A stretch of 64,000 nucleotides of DNA from Cohnella sp. SGD-V74 (lineage in GTDB: Bacteria > Bacillota > Bacilli > Paenibacillales > Paenibacillaceae), in contig NZ_PVYW01000016.1 in assembly GCF_003001675.1 (NCBI RefSeq), positions 168,876-232,875 of the forward strand, written 5' to 3'. Each line of letters opens with the position of its first letter. The stretch's first letter is position 1. The notes under the pieces are model-generated. The model was not told the DNA's origin. It searched no databases and was given only the letters and a program-made list of their open reading frames with translations. Made by a program: the position numbers and the translations under genes. Positions 17,060 through 25,283 of the stretch are shown here, piece after piece.

Positions 17060-17374
17060 ATGGTTAAAGTGATGCCGCTGCGAGTCGGGGAATGGACGGC
17101 GATCGGCGTCGAGGTGCTGCTGCCGAAGACGACGCTTCTGGCCGTGACGGCCGGTCCGGGATACATTATGTGCGGCGCTCTGGATGTCCAGTTGCTCAAC
17201 GAGAGGCTGAAGGACCGCGCGATCGTCGCGGGCCGCGCCGTGGGGGTCAAGACGATCGAACAGCTGCTGGATGCGCCGCTCGAATCCGTTACCGACGCCG
17301 CGCAAGCCCTTGGCATTACCGCGGGCATGCGCGGGCGGGAAGCGATTCGAATTATGGCGGAAGCCGCTTCGTAA
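17060..17374 (+). CDS. DUF1805 protein (YunC-like)
   Basis: The protein has 104 residues from the ATG at 17060, 8 bases after GGGAGGTG. The sequence KTTLLAVTAGPGYIMCGALDV followed by LNERLKDRAIVAGRAVGVKT is characteristic of DUF1805, a small cytoplasmic family (YunC in Bacillus subtilis) of unknown activity. It converges on mtnA with 5 bases between stops, so there is no room for a separate terminator. A YunD-like phosphatase lies 32 kb away in this window rather than adjacent as in B. subtilis. Confidence 0.85.
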   Translation: MVKVMPLRVGEWTAIGVEVLLPKTTLLAVTAGPGYIMCGALDVQLLNERLKDRAIVAGRAVGVKTIEQLLDAPLESVTDAAQALGITAGMRGREAIRIMAEAAS

Positions 17375-17379
17375 CGAGA

Positions 17380-18450
17380 TTATTCGAACAGCTTGCGCAA
17401 GCTCTCCTCGTACGGAGCGGTTACGATTCCCTTTTCGGTCACGATTGCGGTCACCAGATCTGCCGGGGTGACGTCGAATGCCGGGTTGTACACCGCTACT
17501 CCTTCGGGAGCGGTGCGCTTGCCGAAGCCGACGGTTACTTCGTCGGGATGGCGCTCCTCGATCGGAATGTCGGCGCCCGTCGGCGTCGACAGATCGATGG
17601 TCGACAGCGGACAAGCGACGTAGAAAGGAATGCCGTGCGCCTTGGCCAGCACGGCCACGCTGTACGTGCCGATCTTGTTGGCGACGTCGCCGTTGGCGGC
17701 GACGCGGTCCGTGCCGACGATGACCGCCTGGATCCAGCCTTTGGACATGACGTGGCCGGCCATATTGTCGCAGATCAGCGTCACGTCAACGCCTGCTCGC
17801 TGCAGCTCGAAGGCGGTCAGGCGAGCGCCTTGCAGCACGGGACGAGTCTCGTCCGCGAATACTTTGAGCTGAATGCCTTGCTCCAGCGCCAGATAGAACG
17901 GAGCAAGCGCCGTGCCGTACTTGGCCGTGGCAAGTCCCCCTGCGTTGCAGTGGGTAAGTATGCCCATGCCGTCCTTGAACAACGTCAGCGCGTGCTCGCC
18001 GATCAGACGGTTCGTCTCCTCGTCCTCGGCGTGGATTTGTTTCGCTTCGTCCAGCAGCGCTTGCGTCGCTTCTTCCGGCTCGAGTCCGAGCGAGGCGAGC
18101 GCCTGGGCCCGCGCCTTCATCCGATCGAGCGCCCAGAACAGGTTCACGGCGGTCGGCCGGGACGTCGCCAGATGCTCGGCGTGGCGGGTCGCCTCCGCAG
18201 CCCAGTCGGCCGGGCTTCCGGCGAAGCCTTGGACGCCGAGCACGACGCCGTAAGCGGCCGCGATGCCGATCGCCGGCGCTCCCCGCACCTTCAGCTCCCG
18301 GATCGCTTCCCAGACGTCCTGAGGCGTCGTCAGATGAAGATAGACGGTCTCCTCCGGAAGAAGGCGCTGATCGAGCAGCGACAGCGCATCGTTTTCCCAG
18401 ATAAGGGATTGCAGTACTTCGTGATTCGCCTGTTGCGATTCATGGCTCAT
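17380..18450 (-). CDS. mtnA: S-methyl-5-thioribose-1-phosphate isomerase
   Basis: MtnA converts methylthioribose-1-phosphate to methylthioribulose-1-phosphate in methionine salvage. The 356-residue protein contains the catalytic-cysteine motif ILTHCNAGGLAT and the catalytic-aspartate motif VGTDRVAANGDVANKIGT, plus RGAPAIGIAAAYG near the N-terminus, all diagnostic of the eIF2B-related MtnA family. The start ATG at 18450 follows a GAGAGGAG site. It is 45 bases downstream of mtnK on the same strand, so the pair forms an operon. Confidence 0.95.
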   Translation of the reverse strand: MSHESQQANHEVLQSLIWENDALSLLDQRLLPEETVYLHLTTPQDVWEAIRELKVRGAPAIGIAAAYGVVLGVQGFAGSPADWAAEATRHAEHLATSRPTAVNLFWALDRMKARAQALASLGLEPEEATQALLDEAKQIHAEDEETNRLIGEHALTLFKDGMGILTHCNAGGLATAKYGTALAPFYLALEQGIQLKVFADETRPVLQGARLTAFELQRAGVDVTLICDNMAGHVMSKGWIQAVIVGTDRVAANGDVANKIGTYSVAVLAKAHGIPFYVACPLSTIDLSTPTGADIPIEERHPDEVTVGFGKRTAPEGVAVYNPAFDVTPADLVTAIVTEKGIVTAPYEESLRKLFE

Positions 18451-18495
18451 TGGTTTGATGCTCCTCTCGATTCTTTTGCCCGTCGGCTTGCGGAT

Positions 18496-19704
18496 CTATA
18501 CCCGGGCGGCGGAATCGGCAATATCGATGATGTCTTCGATGGACGCGATCCGGCGATTGCGCTTGATCAGCGTCGTTCCGATCGCGAGCGCCAGTCTTTG
18601 CGCCCGGGCTCGCACGTCGGCGTCCGGAATTTTATCGATGTCTGCGACGTGCGCTAGACCGACGATCCGGCGAACGATTTTGGCTCCGGCGAAGCCGGCC
18701 GTATCCTGCAGAAGCCTGCTTACATAGTCGTTCTGGTAGCCCGCCGTCTTGGCGATCCGATCGACGCCGTGCTCGTTCCACAGCGCGCGGAATTTCCGCT
18801 CGAAGCCGTTCCAGATGTCGCGGATCGCGGCGAGCAAATACTGTCTGCGCTCTTGGCGGGAAGCTTCGTCCGCAGACCAATGCTCCTGCGACGCATAGTG
18901 CAGCAGCAAGTTCGCGATCACCGCGCCTATGTCGAAGCCCATCGGTCCGAAGTAGGCGAATTCGGGGTCGATCACCTTGGTCGACTGCTCGGTGACGAAG
19001 ATGCTGCCGGTGTGCAGATCCCCGTGAAGCAGCGCCTGCGCGTGCGTCAGAAATTTCTCCCGGAGCAGAGCGACTTCCAGATGAAGCTCCTGATCGGCCC
19101 ACAGCTTTTCGGCATCCGCTTGCAGATGGGGATCGAAGCTGTTCGTATCGGCATTCGTATACGGATGGTCGAAGATGAGGTCTTCCGTAATTTTGCACAG
19201 GTCCGGGTTGACGAAAGAGCCCGCTAGCTGCTTCTTCTCTTGCTGGTTCATGCCCAGATCGGACGTGAAGAACAGCGTCTTGGCGAGAAAGTCGGAGATG
19301 TGCTCCGCGAACAGCGGGTAGACGCCCCCGTCGATCAGGCCTTGCCGCATAATGACGTGGCTGCTCAGATCCTCCATGACCGTAAGCGCCAGTTCATTGT
19401 CGGAATGGTATACCTTCGGGACAAGGCCCGGGGCCAGCCGATCTTCGATGATCAGCGCTTCGCTCTCGATGCGCGCGCGATCGAGCGACAGCGGCCACGA
19501 TTCGCCGACGACTTTGGCGTACGGCAGCGACTGCTTCACGATCAGGCCGGAACCCGTGGAAGCTTGGCTGATATGGAATACGAGATTCAGGTTGCCGTCT
19601 CCGATCTCGCGGCAGCGGAGCTCGCCTTCGGGACCGAATACGCCAGCGATACTTTGGGCGATCTCGATCGCTTCTTGTTCGGTTAGCGGGTGATAATTGC
19701 TCAT
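18496..19704 (-). CDS. mtnK: Methylthioribose kinase
   Basis: MtnK phosphorylates 5-methylthioribose with ATP, supplying the substrate of MtnA. The 402-residue protein has the choline-kinase-like fold signatures LIVKQSLPYAK (ATP-anchoring Lys), LLHGDLHTGSIFV (catalytic loop with Asp) and VIDPEFAYFGPMGFDIGA (metal-binding Asp and the MtnK-specific FGPMGFD). Lengths near 400 are normal. GGAGGCGAACG precedes the ATG at 19704. In Bacillus mtnKA is commonly preceded by a SAM-I riboswitch; none was recognised between here and 19870. Confidence 0.94.
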   Translation of the reverse strand: MSNYHPLTEQEAIEIAQSIAGVFGPEGELRCREIGDGNLNLVFHISQASTGSGLIVKQSLPYAKVVGESWPLSLDRARIESEALIIEDRLAPGLVPKVYHSDNELALTVMEDLSSHVIMRQGLIDGGVYPLFAEHISDFLAKTLFFTSDLGMNQQEKKQLAGSFVNPDLCKITEDLIFDHPYTNADTNSFDPHLQADAEKLWADQELHLEVALLREKFLTHAQALLHGDLHTGSIFVTEQSTKVIDPEFAYFGPMGFDIGAVIANLLLHYASQEHWSADEASRQERRQYLLAAIRDIWNGFERKFRALWNEHGVDRIAKTAGYQNDYVSRLLQDTAGFAGAKIVRRIVGLAHVADIDKIPDADVRARAQRLALAIGTTLIKRNRRIASIEDIIDIADSAARV

Positions 19705-19807
19705 TAAACGTTCGCCTCCACAAAGTTATCCGACGGGTTCAGTTGTATTTATCTCAAAATGGTCTGTATGTTAGTATAAATCACTTTATGCGCGGTTTAA
19801 AGTGCCG

Positions 19808-19839
19808 AAGGACAAGCCGCAGCATGCCGGCTTGTCCTT
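19808..19839. repeat. 12-bp inverted repeat upstream of mtnK
   Basis: AAGGACAAGCCG (19808-19819) pairs with CGGCTTGTCCTT (19828-19839). No T-run follows on either strand; a role as terminator or protein site is undetermined. Confidence 0.6.
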
Positions 19840-19871
19840 AAAGGAAGAAATTAAAAGGCGAGGGAGAAGAT

Positions 19872-20084
19872 GGGGGCTCTAAGTTATTTAGAGGGCAACA
19901 CAAGTGAGCAATAAGAAGAATGGGGATATATCTCCTGTAGAGCAAAGCGCCTGCCTCATACGGTCATGAAATTACCCTGTTGCGGGTTAAACAATTCCTA
20001 ATTTCATGACCGTATCAGCAGCGAAAGGAGATATATCCCCATGTTCATGGATCGATCGCTTGGGTTGCCCTGACTTTGAGGCCC
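19872..20084. repeat. Long cruciform element A (covarying palindrome family)
   Basis: A nested palindrome fills the space between lacI and mtnK. The outer arms ATGGGGATATATCTCCT (19920-19936) and 20026-20042 pair perfectly, as do the inner arms ATACGGTCATGAAATTA (19958-19974) and 19999-20015. Outside these, GGGCAAC pairs with GTTGCCC (20064-20070), and the ends are GGGGGCTC/GAGGCCCCC-like. The apical region is CCCTGTTGCGGGTTAA. The same architecture, with compensated changes, occurs at 26888-27093 and (reverse orientation) 57182-57550. Confidence 0.85.
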
Positions 20085-20089
20085 CCAGC

Positions 20090-21115
20090 TCAAACGGGCA
20101 TTTCCGGCCGGAGGGACGATTCCCGCACGACAAGCCGATGCGGAATGAGCTGCCGGGCCGTAATCTCGATGTCCTTCATCAGATTAAGCACCATCTGCGA
20201 TGCCGTGTAGCCGAGCTGATAGGTTCCGACGTCTACGGAGCTGATCGGAGGAATCGTGAGTTCAGACAAGGCGATATTGTTGAAGCTGACGATCGCGACG
20301 TCCTGCGGTACGCGGTAGCCGAGCTCGGACAAGCCTTTGAGCACGCCGAAGGCGACGACGTCGTCGATGACGACGAGAGCGGTCGGGGGCTCCGGCTGGG
20401 ACATGATCGAAGCCATGGCGCGATAGCCGCTCTCGATCAGAAACTCTCCTTCGACGACCCAGCTTTGCTTGAACGGGAGTCCGGCTTCCGCGAGCGCTTT
20501 CGTATAGCCGTTCATGCGATCCTGGGTCATGGCCAGCTTGGCCGGCCCGCTGACGAAGCCGATTCTTCTCTGGCCCTGGGCGATCAGGTGCTTCGTGGCG
20601 TCGTAGGCGGCTTGCACGTTGTCGTTGTCCACCGACGGCACGTCCTCGTAATCCAGGCTTCTGCCGATCAGGACGAACGGCATGTTCTCCTTGCGCAGGA
20701 AGTGGATGATCGGGTCGGAGGAACGGGAGTAGAGCAGGATGAGTCCGTCGATCCGGCCTCCCTTGACAAGCCGGGCTACGGTGTCGAGTTCTTCTTGCTC
20801 GTTGCTGCCGCCCGCCATCAGCAGGTCGTAGCCTGCCCGGGTCAGCTGCGCAAGAACCCCTCTGATCAATTCATAGAAGAAAAAGTTTAAGAGCAGTTCC
20901 TCGGCCGGCTTGGGGAAGATGACCGCGATCGTACGGGTCGTTCTGGAGACGAGGCTTTTCGCCATCAGGTTCGGATGGTATCCGAGCTCTTCCATGATCC
21001 TTTTGACTTTCCGGCTCGTCTCCGCGCTGATCCGAGGATGCTCGGAAATGACTCTGGATACGGTGGATGGCGATACGCCCGCCGCCTTGGCTACGTCTTT
21101 GATCGTGACGGTCAT
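20090..21115 (-). CDS. LacI-family regulator of the maltodextrin operon
   Basis: The 341-residue protein starts at the ATG at 21115, 9 bases after AAAGGAAGG. Its N-terminus TIKDVAKAAGVSPSTVSRVI is the LacI helix-turn-helix, followed by the hinge helix (YHPNLMAKSLVS) and a periplasmic-binding-type effector domain. It is divergent from the malE-type operon, and LacI-type palindromes lie between them, so it most probably represses maltodextrin genes (MalR-like) and may autoregulate through GAACGTTTTG near 21137. A longer open frame to 21160 has no ribosome site. A MITE-like element begins 40 bases before the start. Confidence 0.9.
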   Translation of the reverse strand: MTVTIKDVAKAAGVSPSTVSRVISEHPRISAETSRKVKRIMEELGYHPNLMAKSLVSRTTRTIAVIFPKPAEELLLNFFFYELIRGVLAQLTRAGYDLLMAGGSNEQEELDTVARLVKGGRIDGLILLYSRSSDPIIHFLRKENMPFVLIGRSLDYEDVPSVDNDNVQAAYDATKHLIAQGQRRIGFVSGPAKLAMTQDRMNGYTKALAEAGLPFKQSWVVEGEFLIESGYRAMASIMSQPEPPTALVVIDDVVAFGVLKGLSELGYRVPQDVAIVSFNNIALSELTIPPISSVDVGTYQLGYTASQMVLNLMKDIEITARQLIPHRLVVRESSLRPEMPV

Positions 21116-21154
21116 TGTCGATGGCCTTCCTTTACGAACGTTTTGATAGAGGAT

Positions 21155-21322
21155 GTTCAAAAAGTCAGCTTTTGATGACGAAGTAGAGCGGGAAGCGGAT
21201 TCGACATCGAATCTTGAATTCAGCCGGGCTTTCCGGTGCTCACGTAGGTTTTCCTACGCTCCGCTCCTCAATCCCTAAGCTTCATCCAACCTTCTCGGTC
21301 CTGAAAAGCCGACTTTTTGAAC
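21155..21322. mobile_element. MITE-like element with 19-bp terminal inverted repeats
   Basis: GTTCAAAAAGTCAGCTTTT (21155-21173) and AAAAGCCGACTTTTTGAAC (21304-21322) are inverted repeats with one mismatch, enclosing about 130 bases with no gene. Non-autonomous elements with such GTTCAAAAAGTCGGCTTTT ends are, to my knowledge, common in Paenibacillus genomes. No clear target duplication is visible. It sits in the lacI-malE control region. Confidence 0.75.
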
Positions 21323-21417
21323 ACGCACTAATAGTTTTATTGTATCCGATCCGGGCACTGTGTACATTGGAAAATCCGATTTTTTTGTGCACCTTCGCGT
21401 GCGTGGTAGCGCAAATA

Positions 21418-21437
21418 TTGTGCCAAAGTTTGCACAA
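21418..21437. promoter_or_regulatory. LacI-type operator candidate 1
   Basis: TTGTGCCAAAGTTTGCACAA is a 20-base palindrome matching at 16 of 20 positions, with perfect TTGTGC/GCACAA ends. It resembles the two sites downstream. Confidence 0.45.
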
Positions 21438-21520
21438 ATACGCAACATGAAGAAAAACCGAAATCGAGAGATATAACGAGTAAATTAAAGTTTTATACGC
21501 ATTTTCTTTCGAATTTAATA

Positions 21521-21537
21521 TGTGCAAACGATTTACA
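21521..21537. promoter_or_regulatory. LacI-type operator candidate 2
   Basis: GTGCAAACGATTTACA shares GCAAACG with the stronger palindrome at 21647 and has a central CG as in MalR/LacI-family operators. Confidence 0.4.
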
Positions 21538-21571
21538 AAGATCTGTTTTTGATTATGATAGAAAGCAGATC

Positions 21572-21585
21572 CAAAAGCGCTTTCA
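21572..21585. promoter_or_regulatory. CcpA cre site
   Basis: CAAAAGCGCTTTCA matches the cre consensus TGWAANCGNTNWCA at all but the first two positions and has a palindromic core AAAGCGCTTT. It predicts carbon catabolite repression of the maltodextrin operon. Confidence 0.65.
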
Positions 21586-21646
21586 TTTATCGAACCTACA
21601 CAAACTTGCTCGAAAACCGGGCTGTTTGTCATTTTTTTGCCCTATT

Positions 21647-21662
21647 GGACAAACGTTTGCAC
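21647..21662. promoter_or_regulatory. LacI-type operator candidate 3
   Basis: GGACAAACGTTTGCAC contains the perfect 10-base palindrome CAAACGTTTG, typical of LacI/MalR operators. TATAAA follows at 21663, so binding would block the promoter. Confidence 0.6.
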
Positions 21663-21755
21663 TATAAAACGAAGTCCCAATCAGAGCGGAAAATGACGGT
21701 GAGATAAATCGGCCAAGCGCAATTATTGAAATCAGTGAGAGGGGTTCGGAAACGA

Positions 21756-23084
21756 ATGAAAAAAGTGTATGCAAGCACGATGCTGACGATGGCGCTTTTG
21801 TTGTCCGCTTGCGGAGGAGCCAATAACGGGAACAACGCGTCATCTTCCCCTAGCGCCAGCGCGCCTGCCGCTACGGAGAGCGCGAGCGCCGCTCCTTCCG
21901 AGGGAGCGGGCGAAGAGGAGTACGCGCCGGAAGAAGGCGCGAAGCTGGTCGTCTGGTATTCCGCGAGCGAGAAAGCGCTGATCGACGAAGCCGCCAAAGC
22001 ATTTAAAGAGAAATACGGCATCGATATCGAATACCAGGACGTAGGTCCGGACAAATCGATCGAGAAAATGATTACGGACGCACCGGCCGGCGTAGGCGCG
22101 GACGTCTTCCTGGCGGTGCACGACCGTCTCGGCTCGGCCGTCCAAGCGGGCGTCGTGCTTCCGAACGACCTGCACGAAGAAGAGTCGAAGGCGAACAACT
22201 CCGACAAATCCGTGGAAGCATGGGCAATCGACGGGCAATTGTACGGCTATCCGATGTCCGTAGAGACGACTGCGGTGTTCTATAACAAAGACCTGTTCGC
22301 GGACACGAACGGCGAAGCGCCGAAGGATTGGAACGGCGTTATCGAATTCGCGAAAAAGTTCAACGACGCGAAAGCGCAGAAGTACGCCTACATGTGGGAA
22401 GTCGGCAACGGATACTGGAGCTGGGGCTTCTTCGGCGGCTACGGCGGCTACGTATTCGGCAAGGACGGCACCGACGGCTCCGATATCGGTCTTAACAGCG
22501 CGGGCTCCGTCGAAGCGGCACAATTTTTCGGCAGCCTGAAGGACCAAATCCTGCCGATCAAAGCGGCCGACATTAAAGCGGACATCAAAACGAGCCTGTT
22601 CAACGAAGGCAAGTTGGCGATGAACGTGAGCGGTCCTTGGCAGACGGGCGAGTTCAAGAAGTCGATCGCCAACCTCGGCGTCATGGAATATCCGACGCTG
22701 CCGAACGGCAAACCGATGATGCCTTTCTCCGGCGTCAAAGGCTTCCTGGTCAACGCGTATTCGCAGTATCCGATCGCCGCGAAGCTGTTCGCGGAGCTGG
22801 TCTCCTCCGAGGAGTTCCAGGCGAAGAACTTCGAGCTGTTCGGCAGCCTGCCGTCCAACAAGAACGTAGCGGCAAGTGACAAAGTGAGCAGCGATCCGTT
22901 CGCGAGCGTGTTCCTGAAGCAGTTCGACAACTCCACGCCGATGCCGAAGATCGCCGAGATGAACGCGTTCTGGGCGACGCATGAAGCCGCGCTCGCTTCC
23001 CTGTGGAACGACAAGGCCGATCCGCAGGCGACGATGGACGATTGGGCCAAGAAAGTGAAAGACGCGATCGCATCCGCGCAATAA
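21756..23084 (+). CDS. malE: Maltodextrin-binding lipoprotein of an ABC importer (MalE/MdxE-like)
   Basis: The 442-residue product starts at the ATG at 21756, downstream of GAGAGGGG. Its signal ends in LLSAC, a lipobox, so Cys18 or so anchors the protein to the membrane. A Ser/Ala/Glu-rich tether is followed by a family 1 solute-binding fold. Features such as KLVVWYSASEKALIDEAAKAF, DVFLAVHDRLGSAVQAG, YGYPMSVETTAVFYNKDL and MNVSGPWQTGEF are those of maltose/maltodextrin-binding proteins. It is the first gene of malE-malF-malG-amylase, with LacI-type and cre sites upstream and a processing-type hairpin downstream. No MsmX/MalK ATPase is encoded here, as usual in Firmicutes. Confidence 0.92.
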   Translation: MKKVYASTMLTMALLLSACGGANNGNNASSSPSASAPAATESASAAPSEGAGEEEYAPEEGAKLVVWYSASEKALIDEAAKAFKEKYGIDIEYQDVGPDKSIEKMITDAPAGVGADVFLAVHDRLGSAVQAGVVLPNDLHEEESKANNSDKSVEAWAIDGQLYGYPMSVETTAVFYNKDLFADTNGEAPKDWNGVIEFAKKFNDAKAQKYAYMWEVGNGYWSWGFFGGYGGYVFGKDGTDGSDIGLNSAGSVEAAQFFGSLKDQILPIKAADIKADIKTSLFNEGKLAMNVSGPWQTGEFKKSIANLGVMEYPTLPNGKPMMPFSGVKGFLVNAYSQYPIAAKLFAELVSSEEFQAKNFELFGSLPSNKNVAASDKVSSDPFASVFLKQFDNSTPMPKIAEMNAFWATHEAALASLWNDKADPQATMDDWAKKVKDAIASAQ

Positions 23085-23109
23085 CAATAGCACGCAACCA
23101 TGCGCCATC

Positions 23110-23132
23110 CACCCGCCGCCTCGCGGCGGGTG
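23110..23132 (+). terminator. Intercistronic hairpin between malE and malF
   Basis: CACCCGCCGC pairs with GCGGCGGGTG around CTC. No T-run follows. Such hairpins after binding-protein genes usually protect the upstream message and lower expression of the permease genes. Confidence 0.7.
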
Positions 23133-23163
23133 AGACGGCTTAACAGGAAGGAGAGGGCTCATC

Positions 23164-24456
23164 TTGAAGCATCGCGCTGCGACGGCGGGTTGGCTTTCCG
23201 TAATTTGCGCGGGATTGGGCCAATTGTACAATCGGCAGTACGTCAAAGGTTTGTCGTTCATTCTCGTATACGCGGCCGGCATCTATGCGATCGCCGCCAA
23301 GCTCACCCCTCACTTGAAGGGGATCGTAACGCTCGGAGAGCAGGGCCAGCATCTGGTCAAAGTAGGCAAAATTTATAAAAACGTTCCCGGAGACCATTCC
23401 ATCTTCATGATGATCTACGGGGTATTGGCGATTCTCGTCGTCCTGCTGTTTCTGCTGTTCTACGTATTGAATATTCGCGACGCGGTCGTCGTCGGACGCC
23501 GGAAGCAAAGCGGCTCGGAGCTGCGCGTGCTGAACAGCAGCGTGTTCCCGTGGCTGCTCCTGTCGGTGCCGATGATCGGCGTATTGTTCTTCACGATCAT
23601 GCCGATCGTGTTCACGTCGCTGATCGCGTTTACGAACTACGCGTCGCCTAATCATATTCCGCCGAAAAACCTGGTCGACTGGGTCGGCTTCGCCACCTTC
23701 GACAAGCTGTTCAACATGAACGTCTGGAGCGATACGTTCGTCGGCGTTCTGAGCTGGACGATCGTCTGGGCGATTCTGGCCACGGTGACCTGCTATTTCG
23801 GGGGCATTCTCGTCGCGCTTTTGATCAATCAGCAAGGCATCCGGTTCAAAGGCATCTGGAGAATGCTGTTCATTATTCCGTACGCCATTCCGCAATTCGT
23901 CTCGCTGCTCATCATGAAAAACCTGCTGAACGAGAAGTTCGGCCCGATCAACCAATATTTCCGCTATTTCGGGATGGAAGGTCTGCCGTGGCTGAACGAT
24001 CCGTTCTGGGCGAAGGTGTCCGTCATCGTCGTCAACATGTGGATCGGCATCCCGGTGTCGATGATCCTCGTCATGGGCATCCTGACGACGATTCCGAAGG
24101 ACCTGTACGAGGCGGCGGACGTGGATGGAGCGACCGCCGGGGCGAAGTTCCGCAACATTACGATGCCTTATATTTTGTTCGCGACGGCTCCGATTCTCAT
24201 CACGCAATTCGTCGGCAACATTAACAACTTCAACGTCATTTTCCTCCTGACCGGGGGCAATCCGGCTACGATGAAATACAACAACGCAGGAGAAACCGAT
24301 CTGCTCGTCACCTGGCTGTACAAGCTGACTCTTGATTTCAACCAGTACAACATCGCGGCGGCCGTATCGATTCTGATCTTCCTGTTCATCGCGGCCGCGG
24401 CCATCGTCATGTTCAGGAGAACGAGGTCGTTCAACGAGGAGGACATGATCCAATGA
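23164..24456 (+). CDS. malF: Maltodextrin ABC transporter permease MalF-type
   Basis: The 430-residue permease begins at TTG 23164, 6 bases after AAGGAGAGGG. The N-terminal third holds extra membrane segments (WLSVICAGLGQLYNRQYVKG, then about 80-102) as in MalF/MdxF proteins, where a DUF-like GLGQ(L/F)YN segment precedes the permease core. The conserved permease loop EAADVDGATAGAKFRNITMPYI (EAA motif, ATPase contact) is near residues 318-340. It should form a heterodimer with MalG and accept maltodextrin from the lipoprotein. Its stop overlaps the malG start (ATGA). Confidence 0.92.
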   Translation: MKHRAATAGWLSVICAGLGQLYNRQYVKGLSFILVYAAGIYAIAAKLTPHLKGIVTLGEQGQHLVKVGKIYKNVPGDHSIFMMIYGVLAILVVLLFLLFYVLNIRDAVVVGRRKQSGSELRVLNSSVFPWLLLSVPMIGVLFFTIMPIVFTSLIAFTNYASPNHIPPKNLVDWVGFATFDKLFNMNVWSDTFVGVLSWTIVWAILATVTCYFGGILVALLINQQGIRFKGIWRMLFIIPYAIPQFVSLLIMKNLLNEKFGPINQYFRYFGMEGLPWLNDPFWAKVSVIVVNMWIGIPVSMILVMGILTTIPKDLYEAADVDGATAGAKFRNITMPYILFATAPILITQFVGNINNFNVIFLLTGGNPATMKYNNAGETDLLVTWLYKLTLDFNQYNIAAAVSILIFLFIAAAAIVMFRRTRSFNEEDMIQ

Positions 24457-25283
24457 AACCGCGTCTGTTGTTCAGTTACGCGCTGCTGGCGCTGATCGCC
24501 GTAGCCTGCATCTACCCGGCTCTGTGGACGGTGCTGTCCTCCTTCCGCGTCGGCAATTCGCTGTTCAGCGATCACTTCATTCCGACCGCTTGGACGCTCG
24601 ATCATTACCGCGACTTGTTCCGGGAACGGGCGGACCGTTCGATTCCGTACGCGAACTGGTACTGGAACACGCTTAAGGTGGCGACGGCGAGCATGGTGCT
24701 CGGCACGCTCATTCAGCTGCTGACGGCGTACTCGATCTCGCGCTTCCGGTTCAAGGGCCGCAAGGCGATGATGATGATGATTCTGATTCTCGGCATGTTC
24801 CCGGGATTCCTGAGCATTATGGCGGTGTTCATCATTCTGAACACGATCGACTTGCTCGATTCGATCTGGGCGCTCGTACTCGTCTATTCCGCAGGCGCGG
24901 CGCTTGGGATGTTCGTCGCCAAAGGCTTCTTCGATACGATTCCGAGAAGCTTGGAGGAAGCGGCGCGCATCGACGGCGCAAGCCACATGTCGATCTTCAT
25001 GCGCATTATCCTGCCGCTGTCGCGTCCGATCATCACGTATATTTCGCTTACGACGTTCGCCGGCGCCTGGGTCGATTTTATTTTCGCCAGGGCGATCTTG
25101 CGAACTCCGGAAAACTGGACGCTCGCCGTCGGCCTGTGGAGCATTATCGACTCCTACAACAGCACCGAGTTTACGTTGTTCGCCGCGGGCTGCGTGCTCG
25201 TCGCGGTGCCGATTACGCTGCTCTTCATGTACACCCAGCGCTTCCTCGTGGACGGGCTGACGGCGGGAGCGTCCAAAGGATGA
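24453..25283 (+). CDS. malG: Maltodextrin ABC transporter permease MalG-type
   Basis: The protein has 276 residues with six predicted membrane segments. The EAA loop reads LEEAARIDGASHMSIFMRIILPLSRP, the standard contact site for the shared ATPase. The C-terminal QRFLVDGLTAGASKG is a hallmark of the MalG subfamily and supports a maltose/maltodextrin assignment. Both ends overlap neighbours by four bases (ATGA with malF and with the amylase gene), which indicates tight translational coupling. Confidence 0.93.
   Translation: MKPRLLFSYALLALIAVACIYPALWTVLSSFRVGNSLFSDHFIPTAWTLDHYRDLFRERADRSIPYANWYWNTLKVATASMVLGTLIQLLTAYSISRFRFKGRKAMMMMILILGMFPGFLSIMAVFIILNTIDLLDSIWALVLVYSAGAALGMFVAKGFFDTIPRSLEEAARIDGASHMSIFMRIILPLSRPIITYISLTTFAGAWVDFIFARAILRTPENWTLAVGLWSIIDSYNSTEFTLFAAGCVLVAVPITLLFMYTQRFLVDGLTAGASKG

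Noticed and set aside
19705..19870. SAM-I riboswitch before mtnKA
   Set aside because: The conserved S-box core and its paired helices could not be found; only a simple inverted repeat is present.
23140..24453. Open frame opposite malF rich in Glu, Arg, Asp and His
   Set aside because: It is the reverse-strand image of membrane-protein codons and carries no recognisable domain.
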